Below, in pieces: positions 50,307-59,070 of a stretch of 64,000 bases of DNA. Origin of the DNA: an uncultured Acetatifactor sp. GTDB lineage: Bacteria > Bacillota > Clostridia > Lachnospirales > Lachnospiraceae. Every line of letters starts with the position of its first letter. Positions within the stretch are counted from its first letter, which is position 1. Position numbers and translations under genes: made by a program. Location of the stretch: the NCBI GenBank assembly GCA_910586215.1, contig CAJUGH010000001.1, positions 124,001 to 188,000 of the forward strand, given 5' to 3'. The notes under the pieces were generated by a model, which did not search any database, had not been told where the DNA came from, and saw nothing but the letters and a program-made list of their open reading frames with translations.

Positions 50307-51536
50307 ATGGAGAAAATCAAGATGACTACCCCCCTGGTGGAGATGGACGGGGATGAGATGACAAGGATCCTCTGGCAGATGATCAAGGAAGAATTGCTGT
50401 ATCCCTACATAGATTTGAAGACGGAATATTATGACCTGGGGCTGGAGCACCGCAATGCCACCAATGACCAGGTTACAGTGGATTCTGCCAATGCCACCTT
50501 AAAATACGGTGTGGCAGTGAAATGCGCCACCATCACGCCAAACGGGGCCAGGATGAAAGAGTATGATTTGAAGGAGATGTGGAAAAGTCCCAATGGTACC
50601 ATCCGGGCAATCCTGGACGGCACAGTGTTCCGCTCTCCCATTCTGGTGAAAGGGATCGTCCCTTATGTGAAAAACTGGACGAAGCCCATTACCATTGCCC
50701 GCCATGCCTATGGCGATGTATACAAGAATACAGAGATCAAGGTGCCAGGCCCTGGGCGGGCAGAACTGGTATTCACGGCCGCAGACGGTACACAGACAAG
50801 GGAACTGATCCATGATTTTGACGGGGCGGGCATCCTCCAGGGTATCCATAATACGGAGAAATCCATCGCAAGCTTTGCCAGGGCCTGTTTTGCCTATGCC
50901 GTTGACACCAGGCAGGATCTGTGGTTTTCCACCAAGGATACCATTTCCAAGAAATATGACCATACCTTCAAGGATATCTTCCAAGAGATCTACGATGGGG
51001 AGTATAAGGAGAAATTCGAAGAACTTGGCATAGAATACTTCTATACCTTGATCGATGATGCCGTGGCCAGGGTAATCCGTTCTGAAGGCGGTTTTATCTG
51101 GGCCTGCAAGAATTATGACGGCGATGTGATGTCAGATATGGTGGCCACTGCCTACGGAGACCTGTCCATGATGACTTCCGTGCTGGTATCCCCAAGTGGT
51201 GTCTATGAGTATGAGGCAGCCCACGGCACAGTACAACGTCATTATTACAAGCATTTGAAAGGGGAGGAGACTTCTACCAATTCCATTGCCACTATTTTTG
51301 CCTGGACAGGGGCCTTGAAGAAGAGGGGGGAACTGGATGGGAATGAACCGCTGTCGGCCTTTGCCGGGAAGCTGGAGAGGGCCTGTATCCAGACGGTGGA
51401 GGATGGCAGGATGACAAAGAGCCTGTCCTTGATCTCTACCTGCGAACATCCGGTGATCTTGAACAGCCTGGACTTTATCAAGGCCATCCGGGAGACCCTG
51501 GATGGGCTGCTTGCAAATACTTCTTCATCTGATTGA
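50307..51536 (+). CDS. icd: Isocitrate dehydrogenase (NADP-dependent, type II)
   Basis: The enzyme oxidises isocitrate to 2-oxoglutarate. The 409 residues fit the homodimeric type II family found in eukaryotes and some bacteria: LVEMDGDEMTRILWQMIKEE at the start, NATNDQVTVDSA, VKCATITPNGARM, the substrate-binding SPNGTIRAILDGTVFRSPI, and EAAHGTVQRHY, all highly conserved. No regulatory phosphorylation Ser region of the E. coli type is expected. It is the third gene of the synthase-GntR-icd operon, 26 bases after gntR. Its stop overlaps the rex promoter. Together with the first gene it provides carbon for glutamate. Confidence 0.96.
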   Translation: MEKIKMTTPLVEMDGDEMTRILWQMIKEELLYPYIDLKTEYYDLGLEHRNATNDQVTVDSANATLKYGVAVKCATITPNGARMKEYDLKEMWKSPNGTIRAILDGTVFRSPILVKGIVPYVKNWTKPITIARHAYGDVYKNTEIKVPGPGRAELVFTAADGTQTRELIHDFDGAGILQGIHNTEKSIASFARACFAYAVDTRQDLWFSTKDTISKKYDHTFKDIFQEIYDGEYKEKFEELGIEYFYTLIDDAVARVIRSEGGFIWACKNYDGDVMSDMVATAYGDLSMMTSVLVSPSGVYEYEAAHGTVQRHYYKHLKGEETSTNSIATIFAWTGALKKRGELDGNEPLSAFAGKLERACIQTVEDGRMTKSLSLISTCEHPVILNSLDFIKAIRETLDGLLANTSSSD

Positions 51537-51561
51537 CAGAAGCAGGCCTGCTTGTTAAACT
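51533..51561 (+). promoter_or_regulatory. Promoter of rex with palindromic spacer
   Basis: TTGACA (51533-51538), a 17-nt spacer and TAAACT (51556-51561). The spacer contains a perfect 14-bp palindrome AAGCAGGCCTGCTT (51540-51553), and TTGTTAA at 51552-51558 resembles one half of a Rex operator. Confidence 0.65.
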
Positions 51562-51618
51562 AGAAGACAGGTATATTCTGGCCGGGAACGGCATGCAGAG
51601 TGGTTGGAGGGAATTCTT

Positions 51619-52284
51619 TTGGAAGACAAGGAAATATCACAGGCTGTGATCGGAAGGCTTCCCAGATACTTCCGGTACCTGGGAGAACTGAAGGATGAAG
51701 GGGTAGAGCGGATATCCTCTCAGGATCTAAGCAGGCTGATGCAGGTGACGGCTTCCCAGATCCGTCAGGACTTTAACAATTTCGGCGGGTTTGGCCAGCA
51801 GGGATACGGGTATAATGTAGAATATCTGTACCAGGAGATCGGAAAGATCCTGGGACTGGATATCCAGCACAATTTCATCATCATTGGTGCAGGGAACCTG
51901 GGCCGGGCACTTGGAAATTATTTCAATTTCGAGAGAAGGGGATTCATCTTCAAGGGAATGTTCGACAGGGATCCCAGGCTGTTGGGAATGGACGTACGGG
52001 GAGTGCGGGTCCGGCCCATGGAGGAGATGGAGGGCTTTATAAGGGAGCATCAGATCGATATTGCAGTGCTGACCATTCCGAAGACCAGTGCGGTGGGAGT
52101 TGCGGAGATGCTGGTGAAGAACGGTATCCGGGCTATCTGGAATTTTGCCCATGTGGACCTGAATGTGCCAGAAGGCATCCAGGTGGAGAATGTCCACCTC
52201 TCGGACAGCTTGATGAAGCTGTCCTACAATATCAATCGTTATATGAAGGAACAGGAAAAAAGGAAGGAGGACTGCCAAAGGTAG
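51619..52284 (+). CDS. rex: Redox-sensing transcriptional repressor Rex
   Basis: Rex is a dimeric repressor that reads the NADH/NAD+ ratio and controls fermentation genes. About 221 residues: a winged-helix N-terminus (AVIGRLPRYFRYLGEL, ISSQDLSRLMQVTASQIRQDFNNFG with the recognition helix) and a C-terminal Rossmann domain with FIIIGAGNLGRALGNY, followed by the domain-swapped C-terminal helix. The start is TTG 51619, seven bases after GGAGGG (51606-51611); TTG 51604 would add five residues and lies across that ribosome site. It has its own promoter overlapping the icd stop. Confidence 0.96.
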   Translation: MEDKEISQAVIGRLPRYFRYLGELKDEGVERISSQDLSRLMQVTASQIRQDFNNFGGFGQQGYGYNVEYLYQEIGKILGLDIQHNFIIIGAGNLGRALGNYFNFERRGFIFKGMFDRDPRLLGMDVRGVRVRPMEEMEGFIREHQIDIAVLTIPKTSAVGVAEMLVKNGIRAIWNFAHVDLNVPEGIQVENVHLSDSLMKLSYNINRYMKEQEKRKEDCQR

Positions 52285-52323
52285 TTCTCTTTTTCCCGTC
52301 AGATGATTTTCGTAAGCAATGGG

Positions 52324-52346
52324 CCAGGTCAGAGAAGCTGACCTGG
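52324..52346 (+). other. 9-bp hairpin between rex and nnr
   Basis: CCAGGTCAG (52324-52332) pairs with CTGACCTGG (52338-52346) around a 5-nt loop. No T-run follows, so it is not a normal terminator. Confidence 0.45.
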
Positions 52347-52465
52347 TGACGTTGCCTGCAAAGTCAATGGTGGGTTGGTTTGCATAGGAAAGCCATATGG
52401 AAACAGTCTGATACCAGCCCGTGCAGATCCGGCCTTGAAAGGGAAGGCCCACAGGAGGTAGGTTC

Positions 52466-54025
52466 ATGAGATATCTGGTGACAGCAGCAGAGATGAAACA
52501 ATATGACAGCAACACCATAGATAAAATCGGTATACCAGCCATGGTCCTGATGGAGCGGGCAGCCCTGGCGGCCAAGGCTGCGGTGGATGCCTATGTCTGC
52601 AGGCAGACAGATGCTTCTTCCATCATCACGGTACTTGTGATGGCAGGCGTGGGCAACAATGGGGGAGATGGCCTTGCCCTGGCCAGGCTGCTCTCTGAGG
52701 AAGGATTCCAGGTGGAGGTATGGTGTGTGGGGGAGCTTAAGCGTGCCACGGATCAGTGGAGGAACCAGTGGAAGATTCTACAGAATTATCCTGTGGAACA
52801 TTGCACCACGCCCCGGCGTATGGAATATACTATTATAATAGATGCCCTGTTTGGCGTGGGACTTTGCCGTCCGGTGTCGGGAGTCTTCCAGGAGGCGCTG
52901 GAGAGGTGTGGGCATCTTGCAGGATACCGGATTGCACTGGATCTGCCCAGCGGCATTGACGCAGACACCGGCAGGATCTGGGGGAAGGCCTTGAAGGCAG
53001 ACGAGACCATTGCCTTCGGGTTCTGCAAGCGGGGACTTGTGCTGTATCCGGGCTGTGAGTGGGCAGGAAAAGTCACGGTGGCAGATATTGGTATCCCAGG
53101 GAAGAGCTTTCAGGGAGAGATACCAGGGATGTTTGCCTATGAGGAGGATCCGCTTCTTCTGCTGCCCGGACGAAGCAGAAGCGGCAACAAGGGAACCTTT
53201 GGGAAGGTACTGCTGGTGGCCGGGAGCCGGAATATGGCAGGTGCCGCAGTCCTGGCTGCCAGGGCTGCCTACCGCATGGGGGCAGGGCTGGTGAAGGTGG
53301 TTACCTGTGAGGAGAACCGGCTGGTGCTGCAGACGGCGGTACCGGAGGCCCTTTTTGGCACCAGGGAGGAACTGGCAGATGGTCTGGAATGGGCAGATGT
53401 GATTGCCATCGGACCTGGCCTGGGCAGGGATGGGGAGGCGGGAGACTGTCTCGTCCAGGTGCTGGCAGAAGGGAGGAAGCCCCTGGTCATAGATGCGGAT
53501 GGCTTGAACCTGCTGGCAGCAGATTCCCTGGCCCAGGAGAAACTGGCAGACCAGGGGAGGAATGGCAGGGATGTGGTGCTGACGCCCCATGTGGGGGAAC
53601 TGTCCAGGCTTACCGGGGTGTCCATTCCGGGGCTGAAGGAGGATCTGGCCGTGGCATCCAGGGCCTTGGCGGGGAGGCTGTATGCCACGGTGGCAGCTAA
53701 GGATGCCAGAACCATCATTGGCAGGAGGGAAGGCCCCATATGTATCAATTTAAGCGGCAACTGCGGTATGGCTACCGGGGGTAGCGGGGATGTGCTCACC
53801 GGAATCATTGCCGGACTGATGGCCCAGGGGATGGAAGGATTCCAGGGGGCATCCGTTGGCGCGTACCTCCATGGCCTGGCAGGGGACCGGGCCAGTGCCT
53901 CGAAAGGGGAGCAGGGGTGCATGGCAGGAGATATCGTGGAGTGCCTGGGGGAATTGTTTTCCAGGAGGAAAGAGCAGGAGAGGAAAGCCCACGGCGGGCA
54001 GATAGGGGTAAGGGATGGATTTTGA
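52466..54025 (+). CDS. nnr: Bifunctional NAD(P)H-hydrate repair enzyme
   Basis: The protein repairs damaged NAD(P)H hydrates. The N-terminal 215 residues are the epimerase (YjeF-N) domain: MERAALAAKAAV, VMAGVGNNGGDGLALARLL, DALFGVGLCRPVSG and ALDLPSGIDADTG. The C-terminal 280 residues are the ADP- or ATP-dependent dehydratase (carbohydrate kinase-like) with GNKGTFGKVLLVAGS, IGPGLGRDG, VLTPHVGEL and GMATGGSGDVLTGI. Full length (519 aa) and both active domains look intact. The ATG start is preceded by AGGAGG. It overlaps alr by 11 bases, so they are translationally coupled. Confidence 0.95.
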   Translation: MRYLVTAAEMKQYDSNTIDKIGIPAMVLMERAALAAKAAVDAYVCRQTDASSIITVLVMAGVGNNGGDGLALARLLSEEGFQVEVWCVGELKRATDQWRNQWKILQNYPVEHCTTPRRMEYTIIIDALFGVGLCRPVSGVFQEALERCGHLAGYRIALDLPSGIDADTGRIWGKALKADETIAFGFCKRGLVLYPGCEWAGKVTVADIGIPGKSFQGEIPGMFAYEEDPLLLLPGRSRSGNKGTFGKVLLVAGSRNMAGAAVLAARAAYRMGAGLVKVVTCEENRLVLQTAVPEALFGTREELADGLEWADVIAIGPGLGRDGEAGDCLVQVLAEGRKPLVIDADGLNLLAADSLAQEKLADQGRNGRDVVLTPHVGELSRLTGVSIPGLKEDLAVASRALAGRLYATVAAKDARTIIGRREGPICINLSGNCGMATGGSGDVLTGIIAGLMAQGMEGFQGASVGAYLHGLAGDRASASKGEQGCMAGDIVECLGELFSRRKEQERKAHGGQIGVRDGF

Positions 54026-55190
54026 CTACAGACTGGAATGCTTCCAGAGAGGATATATACAGGTAGACCTGGATGCCATTGTCCGCAATATGCAGAATAT
54101 GAAGGCCCATGTGGCAGCCGGAACGAAACTGATGGGCATTATCAAGACGGACGGCTACGGCCATGGCAGTATACCTATTGCGCAGGTGCTGGAGCCGCTG
54201 GATTACGTATATGGGTTCGGGGTAGCCACGGCAGAGGAAGCTTTTGCACTGCGGGCGGCAGGCATCAGGAAGCCCCTGCTGGTGCTGGGATACACTTTCC
54301 CGTATGCTTATGAGCGGATGGCCAGGGAAGAGATCCGGCCTGCAGTGTTCCGGCAGGACATGGTGGAACAGATGCAGCAGGCGGCCCGGAAGGTGGGGAA
54401 TCCCCTGAAGGTACATATCAAAGTGGACACTGGCATGAACCGGATCGGTATCACCCCCGATGAACAGGGCCTTGGGTTCGTGAAGGCCCTGGCAGGGGCA
54501 AAGGAGATAGAGACCGAAGGAATATTCACCCATTTTGCAAGGGCAGACGAGGCAGACAAGACAAGTGCCAGGGCACAGCTACGGCTTTTTCAGGAATTCC
54601 TGCATAAAATAGAGGAAGAGGTACCCATGCAGATCCCAGTCAGGCATTGCTCTAACAGTGCGGGAATCCTGGAGATGCCGGAAGCGAACATGGATGTGGT
54701 GCGGGCGGGGATCACCTTATACGGTCTGTATCCTTCCAGGGAAGTAAACAGGAATACAGTTCCCCTGCAGCCGGCACTGTCTTTCTACAGCCATGTGGTG
54801 TATGTGAAGGAGATTCCAGCGGGAAGCAGCATCGGCTACGGGGGAACCTATACAGCCCGGGAAGCCATGCGGGTGGCCACCATACCGGTGGGATATGGGG
54901 ACGGCTATCCCAGGTCCCTGTCGGGCAGGGGATATGTGCTGATACGCGGCAGGCGTGCCCCTGTCCTGGGGAGGGTGTGCATGGATCAGTTTATGGTAGA
55001 TGTGACCCATATCCCGGAGGCCGCGGAAGGTGACAGGGTGGTACTGCTGGGACAGGACGGGGAACTGCAGGTGACTGCAGAGGAACTGGGGGAACTGTCA
55101 GGCCGCTTCCACTATGAACTGGTCTGTGACCTGGGAAAACGGATTCCCAGGATATATGTGGAACATGGCAGCATCCGGGAGAGATGGTAA
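54015..55190 (+). CDS. alr: Alanine racemase
   Basis: The PLP enzyme makes D-alanine for peptidoglycan. About 391 residues: IQVDLDAIVRNMQNMK, the PLP-binding Lys in MGIIKTDGYGHG (KTDGYGHG replaces the common KANAYGHG), VHIKVDTGMNRIG, HCSNSAGILEM, the phosphate-binding IPVGYGDGYPRSLS, and RVCMDQFMVDVTHI near the end with the second catalytic Tyr in GYGGTY. Start ATG 54015 lies inside the end of nnr. The gene is followed by a 22-bp palindrome and then mazF, an arrangement akin to alr-ndoA in bacilli. Confidence 0.96.
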   Translation: MDFDYRLECFQRGYIQVDLDAIVRNMQNMKAHVAAGTKLMGIIKTDGYGHGSIPIAQVLEPLDYVYGFGVATAEEAFALRAAGIRKPLLVLGYTFPYAYERMAREEIRPAVFRQDMVEQMQQAARKVGNPLKVHIKVDTGMNRIGITPDEQGLGFVKALAGAKEIETEGIFTHFARADEADKTSARAQLRLFQEFLHKIEEEVPMQIPVRHCSNSAGILEMPEANMDVVRAGITLYGLYPSREVNRNTVPLQPALSFYSHVVYVKEIPAGSSIGYGGTYTAREAMRVATIPVGYGDGYPRSLSGRGYVLIRGRRAPVLGRVCMDQFMVDVTHIPEAAEGDRVVLLGQDGELQVTAEELGELSGRFHYELVCDLGKRIPRIYVEHGSIRERW

Positions 55191-55214
55191 GGCCCGTGGC
55201 TGCTGAAACATTTT

Positions 55215-55236
55215 GGCCATTTTCCGGAAAATGGCC
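55215..55236. other. 22-bp perfect palindrome between alr and mazF
   Basis: GGCCATTTTCC (55215-55225) is followed directly by its reverse complement GGAAAATGGCC (55226-55236). It has no loop and no T-run beyond. It may be a transcript stabiliser, a terminator in a reduced form, or a protein-binding site for mazF control. Confidence 0.65.
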
Positions 55237-55311
55237 TGCATATCCTCCAAAAACCCGGCAATACTTTTTCTATATCAAGGGGCCGCCTGCAGCGGCAGAA
55301 TGCGAGGAAAT

Positions 55312-55653
55312 ATGAGACGAGGAGATGTATATTATGCGGACTTAAGACCGGTGATCGGCTCAGAACAGGGAGGGATCAGGCCGGTGCTGATCGTACAGAA
55401 TGATGTGGGCAACAAGCACAGTCCCACGGTGATCTGTGCCGCCATCACATCCAAGATGAACAAGGCCAAGCTTCCCACCCATATTGAACTGAACGCAGCC
55501 ACATATGATATGGATAAAGATTCCGTGGTGCTGCTGGAACAGCTCCGCACCATTGACAAGAAGCGGCTGAAGGACAAAGTATGCCACTTAGAGGGTGATA
55601 TCATGAGACGGGTAAACCATGCGCTGATGGTCAGTCTGGAACTGGATACATAA
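55312..55653 (+). CDS. mazF: MazF/PemK-type mRNA-cleaving toxin, no antitoxin seen
   Basis: 113 residues of the MazF (NdoA/EndoA) fold. The conserved opening RRGDVYYADLRPVIGSEQGGIRPVLIVQND contains the active-site Arg near residue 24 in GIRPVL; the catalytic Thr is in AAITSKMNKAKLPTHIEL, and DSVVLLEQLRTIDKKRL follows. The family cleaves single-stranded RNA at short motifs. The usual antitoxin, a 90-residue ribbon-helix-helix protein just upstream, is not present: the 120 bases after alr contain a palindrome but no credible gene. Start ATG 55312 with GAGGA upstream; ATG 55300 is possible. The Firmicute alr-mazF order is retained. Confidence 0.9.
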   Translation: MRRGDVYYADLRPVIGSEQGGIRPVLIVQNDVGNKHSPTVICAAITSKMNKAKLPTHIELNAATYDMDKDSVVLLEQLRTIDKKRLKDKVCHLEGDIMRRVNHALMVSLELDT

Positions 55654-55758
55654 TATGGGGGTAGCAGTTCTTGACGAATACAGCTTATGATGGTATATTA
55701 GGATACAGGCATTTTTCGGCAGAGACAATACATCACAGACGGAGGATTGAAATTTAAC

Positions 55759-57162
55759 ATGGATGATGGCGGGCCTACGGGCAGTATAATTTTCTATGTA
55801 GTGCTATTACTGATCGATATTTTTTTCTATGGCTTCGGGGCGGCTCTTTCGGCCTTGAACGAGAAGGAGGTGGAGAGACGGTCCGAAGAGAACCAGGACA
55901 AGAGATCCAGGCGTCTTCTGCGGATTATCAGTGCACCGGCAGAGTACACCAATGCGGTGCAGCTCATTACCACCCTGGTGAATGTGGCGATCGGGGCGGT
56001 ATGCCTGGGTGTTCTGCTCCGTTCCATTACAGGAGGCCTGGAGTTTGTGGCGGAGCACCAGCTGAAACTACAGACGATTCCAGGAACCGTGGTGTTGGTG
56101 TTGGCATCGGTACTTTCCACGGTGCTGATCCTGTACATAACCTTGACCCTGGGGGTGCTGCTTCCACAGAAGCTTGGTGCCAGGGTGCCGGAGAAATGGG
56201 CCTATGCCTGTATCACGCCGGTGTATTTCCTAACGAAGCTGCTGCTTCCTTTTACCGGGCTGGTAACAGTGACCACCAATGGGATCCTGCGGATCTTCGG
56301 GGTTGGGGGCAGGGCAGACGAGACGGACGTGACGGAAGAAGAGATCATCAGCATGGTCAATGAAGGCCATGAACAGGGTGTGATCCAGGCCAGCGAAGCG
56401 GAGATGATCTCCAATATCTTTGAATTCGGGGACAAGGAAGCCCAGGATATCATGACCAACCGGAACTATATCCTGGCCATTGACAATGAGATGCAGCTAG
56501 GGGAGGCGATTCAGTTCATGCTGGAGGGCAAGAACAGTCGCTATCCTGTATATGAGGAGAATATTGACCACATTGTGGGCATTCTTCACTTGAAGGATGC
56601 CATGCGTTTTCATGTGGAGGATGACAAGCTTGACCAGCCATTGAAGGATCTTACAGATGTGATGCGGGAACCTTGTTTTGTACCCCGGACCAAGAATATT
56701 GATGAGTTGTTCCGGGAAATGCAGAAGAAAAAGCTGCAGATGGTCATTGTGGTGGACGAATATGGCCAGACGGACGGTCTGGTGGCCATGGAGGATATCC
56801 TGGAAGAAATTGTGGGAAATATCCTGGACGAATACGATGAGGACAGTGAGCATATTGAGGAGAAGGGGGAGGACGAGTATGTCATGGAAGGCAAGACACC
56901 CCTGGAAGAACTGGAAGAGCATCTGGGCATTTCCTTCGATGACGAGGAATTCGAGACCTTAAACGGTTTCCTGATTGCCAGGCTGGACAAGATTCCGGAA
57001 CCGGATGAGGAGTTTGACGTGGATTACGGGGGCTATAATTTCAAGATTCTCTCTGTGGAGAACAAGATGATCCAGAGTGTGCTGGTGAAGCGTCTGCCCG
57101 GGGAGGAGAACACTGGGGAGGAGATCCAGGAAGCAGCACCGACAGACAATGACAGGAACTGA
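55759..57162 (+). CDS. CNNM/CBS-domain membrane protein (hemolysin C/CorC family)
   Basis: About 467 residues. An N-terminal CNNM (DUF21) membrane domain with four spans (residues 10-190) includes FGAALSALNEKEVERR and YTNAVQLITTLVNVAIGA. Then come paired CBS domains (210-330; IMTNRNYILAI, MVIVVDEYGQTDGLVAMEDILEEIVG, the family's most conserved stretch) and a C-terminal CorC/HlyC-type domain (GYNFKILSVENKMIQSV). The family is associated with divalent cation, mainly magnesium, efflux. Start ATG 55759 is about 13 bases after GGAGG; TTG 55747 is directly after it and is the alternative. The gene lies 105 bases after mazF. Confidence 0.9.
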   Translation: MDDGGPTGSIIFYVVLLLIDIFFYGFGAALSALNEKEVERRSEENQDKRSRRLLRIISAPAEYTNAVQLITTLVNVAIGAVCLGVLLRSITGGLEFVAEHQLKLQTIPGTVVLVLASVLSTVLILYITLTLGVLLPQKLGARVPEKWAYACITPVYFLTKLLLPFTGLVTVTTNGILRIFGVGGRADETDVTEEEIISMVNEGHEQGVIQASEAEMISNIFEFGDKEAQDIMTNRNYILAIDNEMQLGEAIQFMLEGKNSRYPVYEENIDHIVGILHLKDAMRFHVEDDKLDQPLKDLTDVMREPCFVPRTKNIDELFREMQKKKLQMVIVVDEYGQTDGLVAMEDILEEIVGNILDEYDEDSEHIEEKGEDEYVMEGKTPLEELEEHLGISFDDEEFETLNGFLIARLDKIPEPDEEFDVDYGGYNFKILSVENKMIQSVLVKRLPGEENTGEEIQEAAPTDNDRN

Positions 57163-57275
57163 CAGAAAGTGAATTCGTGCAAGCACGGGTATCTACTATT
57201 TACATGGACTGGCTGAACAGTGACATTACATGTCCATAAAGAAAACAGAAAATAAAAAGGAAGAGGAGAATACGT

Positions 57276-58004
57276 ATGTCTGGACATTCAAAATTTGCGA
57301 ACATAAAGCATAAGAAAGAGAGAAATGATGCGGCTAAAGGTAAGGTTTTTACGATTATAGGGCGTGAGATTGCTGTGGCGGTGAAAGAGGGTGGCCCGGA
57401 TCCCAACAACAATTTTAAGCTGGCCACTGTGATTGCCAAGGCCAAAGCCAACAATATGCCCAACGATACCATTGAGCGTGGTATCAAGAAGGCTGCAGGC
57501 GATGTGGGCAATGTGAACTATGAGTATGTGACTTATGAGGGATACGGGCCAAATGGAATCGCCATTATTGTGGATGCCCTCACCGATAACAAGAACCGCA
57601 CGGCGGCTAATGTGAGGAGTGCTTTCACCAAGGGGCAGGGCAATGTGGGAACCCCCGGCTGTGTGTCTTTCATGTTTGACAAAAAGGGACAGATCATTAT
57701 TGATAAGGAAGAGTGTGATATGGATGCTGACGATCTGATGATGACAGTGCTGGATGCCGGTGCGGAGGATTTTAGCGAGGAAGAGGACAGCTTCGAGGTG
57801 CTCACGGATCCGGACAGCTTCGAGGAGGTCCGCAAGAAGATGGAAGATGCAGGGATTCCCATGATGAGCGCGGAAGTGACTATGATTCCCCAGAATTATG
57901 TGACACTAACGGATGAAACCGCCTTGAAGAACCTGCAGAAGACTTTGGACATGCTGGACGAAGATGACGATGTGCAGGCGGTTTATCACAACTGGGAGGA
58001 ATAG
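57276..58004 (+). CDS. YebC/PmpR-family regulatory protein
   Basis: 242 residues of the YebC family. The highly conserved start MSGHSKFANIKHKKERNDAAKG, the block AKANNMPNDTIERGIKKAAG, and the central IVDALTDNKNRTAANVR are all present, as is the GTPGCVSFMFDKKG loop. YebC proteins help ribosomes through proline-rich sequences or act as transcription regulators. Start ATG 57276 follows AAAAGGAAGAGG. The 113 bases before it hold inverted ATGGAC and GTCCAT boxes (57204 and 57233) and a small CGTGC/GCACG hairpin. Confidence 0.95.
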   Translation: MSGHSKFANIKHKKERNDAAKGKVFTIIGREIAVAVKEGGPDPNNNFKLATVIAKAKANNMPNDTIERGIKKAAGDVGNVNYEYVTYEGYGPNGIAIIVDALTDNKNRTAANVRSAFTKGQGNVGTPGCVSFMFDKKGQIIIDKEECDMDADDLMMTVLDAGAEDFSEEEDSFEVLTDPDSFEEVRKKMEDAGIPMMSAEVTMIPQNYVTLTDETALKNLQKTLDMLDEDDDVQAVYHNWEE

Positions 58005-58092
58005 GATATAAGGCAGGATGCCGGGATGAAATAGGGACAGCAGTATGGATAACGGCATTCTATGGATAGCAGATGTGTAGGATAAGGTAGGG

Positions 58093-59070
58093 ATGCATAT
58101 GGACAAATTGGCAATCGTGGTGCCTTGTTATAACGAAGAGGAAGTACTGAAGATTGCTTCAGAGGCCCTTAGGGGGGTGCTGAAGGATCTGGTGGAAAAG
58201 GGGAAGATTGCAGCGGACAGTTTTATCCTGTTTGTAAATGATGGCAGCAAGGACCGGACATGGGAACTGATTGAGGAGGAACATGCAGCACACCCGGCTT
58301 CGGTGTATGGTGTGAAGCTGGCTGGAAATGTGGGACATCAGTTCGCATTGACGGCAGGGCTGATTACAGCAAAGGACATGTGTGATGTGACGGTCTCCAT
58401 TGACGCAGATTTGCAGGATGATGTGGATGTAATCGAGGAGATGATCGACAAGTTCCATGGAGGCTGTGACATTGTATATGGGGTGCGCAAAGCCCGGAAA
58501 ACGGATACCTTTTTCAAGCGTGTGACTGCCCAGGGGTTCTATAAGCTGATGGGAGCCATGGGCGTGAAGACGGTGTACAATCATGCCGATTTCCGGTTGA
58601 TGTCCCAGCGTGCCGTGGAGGAGTTCTCCAAGTATAAGGAGACAAATCTTTTCCTGCGGGGCATGATGCCGTTGATTGGCTACCAGACTGACAGCGTATA
58701 CTATGACCGCAAGGAGCGTGTGGCCGGGGAGTCCAAATATCCCCTGAAGAAGATGCTGGCCCTGGCTTTTAACGGGATCTCTTCCTTCAGCGTAAAGCCC
58801 ATCAGCCTGATCCTGGGAGTAGGACTGTTTATCCTGTTCGTATCTGCCCTGGCCCTTGTCTATGCCTTGATCTCCTATTTTACAGGGCATGTGGTACAGG
58901 GATGGACCTCCTTGATCCTCTCGATCTGGTTCCTGGGAGGACTGCAGCTTCTGGCCATCGGCCTTGTGGGCCAGTATATCGGGAAGATATATATCGAAGT
59001 GAAGGGGAGACCCCGTTACAATATAGAGAAAGTGTTGACGGATCATGGTGTGGAAGAAGAACGCGGTTAG
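58093..59070 (+). CDS. Membrane-anchored GT2 (undecaprenyl-phosphate sugar transferase, GtrB/YkoT type)
   Basis: 325 residues. GT-A motifs: LAIVVPCYNEEEVLK, FVNDGSKDRTWEL, NVGHQFALTAGLI and the metal-binding SIDADLQDD. The C-terminal third has two membrane spans (ISLILGVGLFILFVSALALV and WFLGGLQLLAIGLVGQYIG) followed by VKGRPRYNIEKVL, the standard end of GtrB-like enzymes that make sugar-P-undecaprenol. Start ATG 58093, or ATG 58099 two codons later. The last 26 bases overlap the start of the next polytopic membrane gene, so this pair is translationally coupled; it would supply the lipid-linked sugar used by that protein. Confidence 0.9.
   Translation: MHMDKLAIVVPCYNEEEVLKIASEALRGVLKDLVEKGKIAADSFILFVNDGSKDRTWELIEEEHAAHPASVYGVKLAGNVGHQFALTAGLITAKDMCDVTVSIDADLQDDVDVIEEMIDKFHGGCDIVYGVRKARKTDTFFKRVTAQGFYKLMGAMGVKTVYNHADFRLMSQRAVEEFSKYKETNLFLRGMMPLIGYQTDSVYYDRKERVAGESKYPLKKMLALAFNGISSFSVKPISLILGVGLFILFVSALALVYALISYFTGHVVQGWTSLILSIWFLGGLQLLAIGLVGQYIGKIYIEVKGRPRYNIEKVLTDHGVEEERG

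Noticed and set aside
55191..55311. An antitoxin gene between alr and mazF
   Set aside because: The only frame is a short continuation upstream of MazF running through the 22-bp palindrome, with no ribbon-helix-helix pattern.
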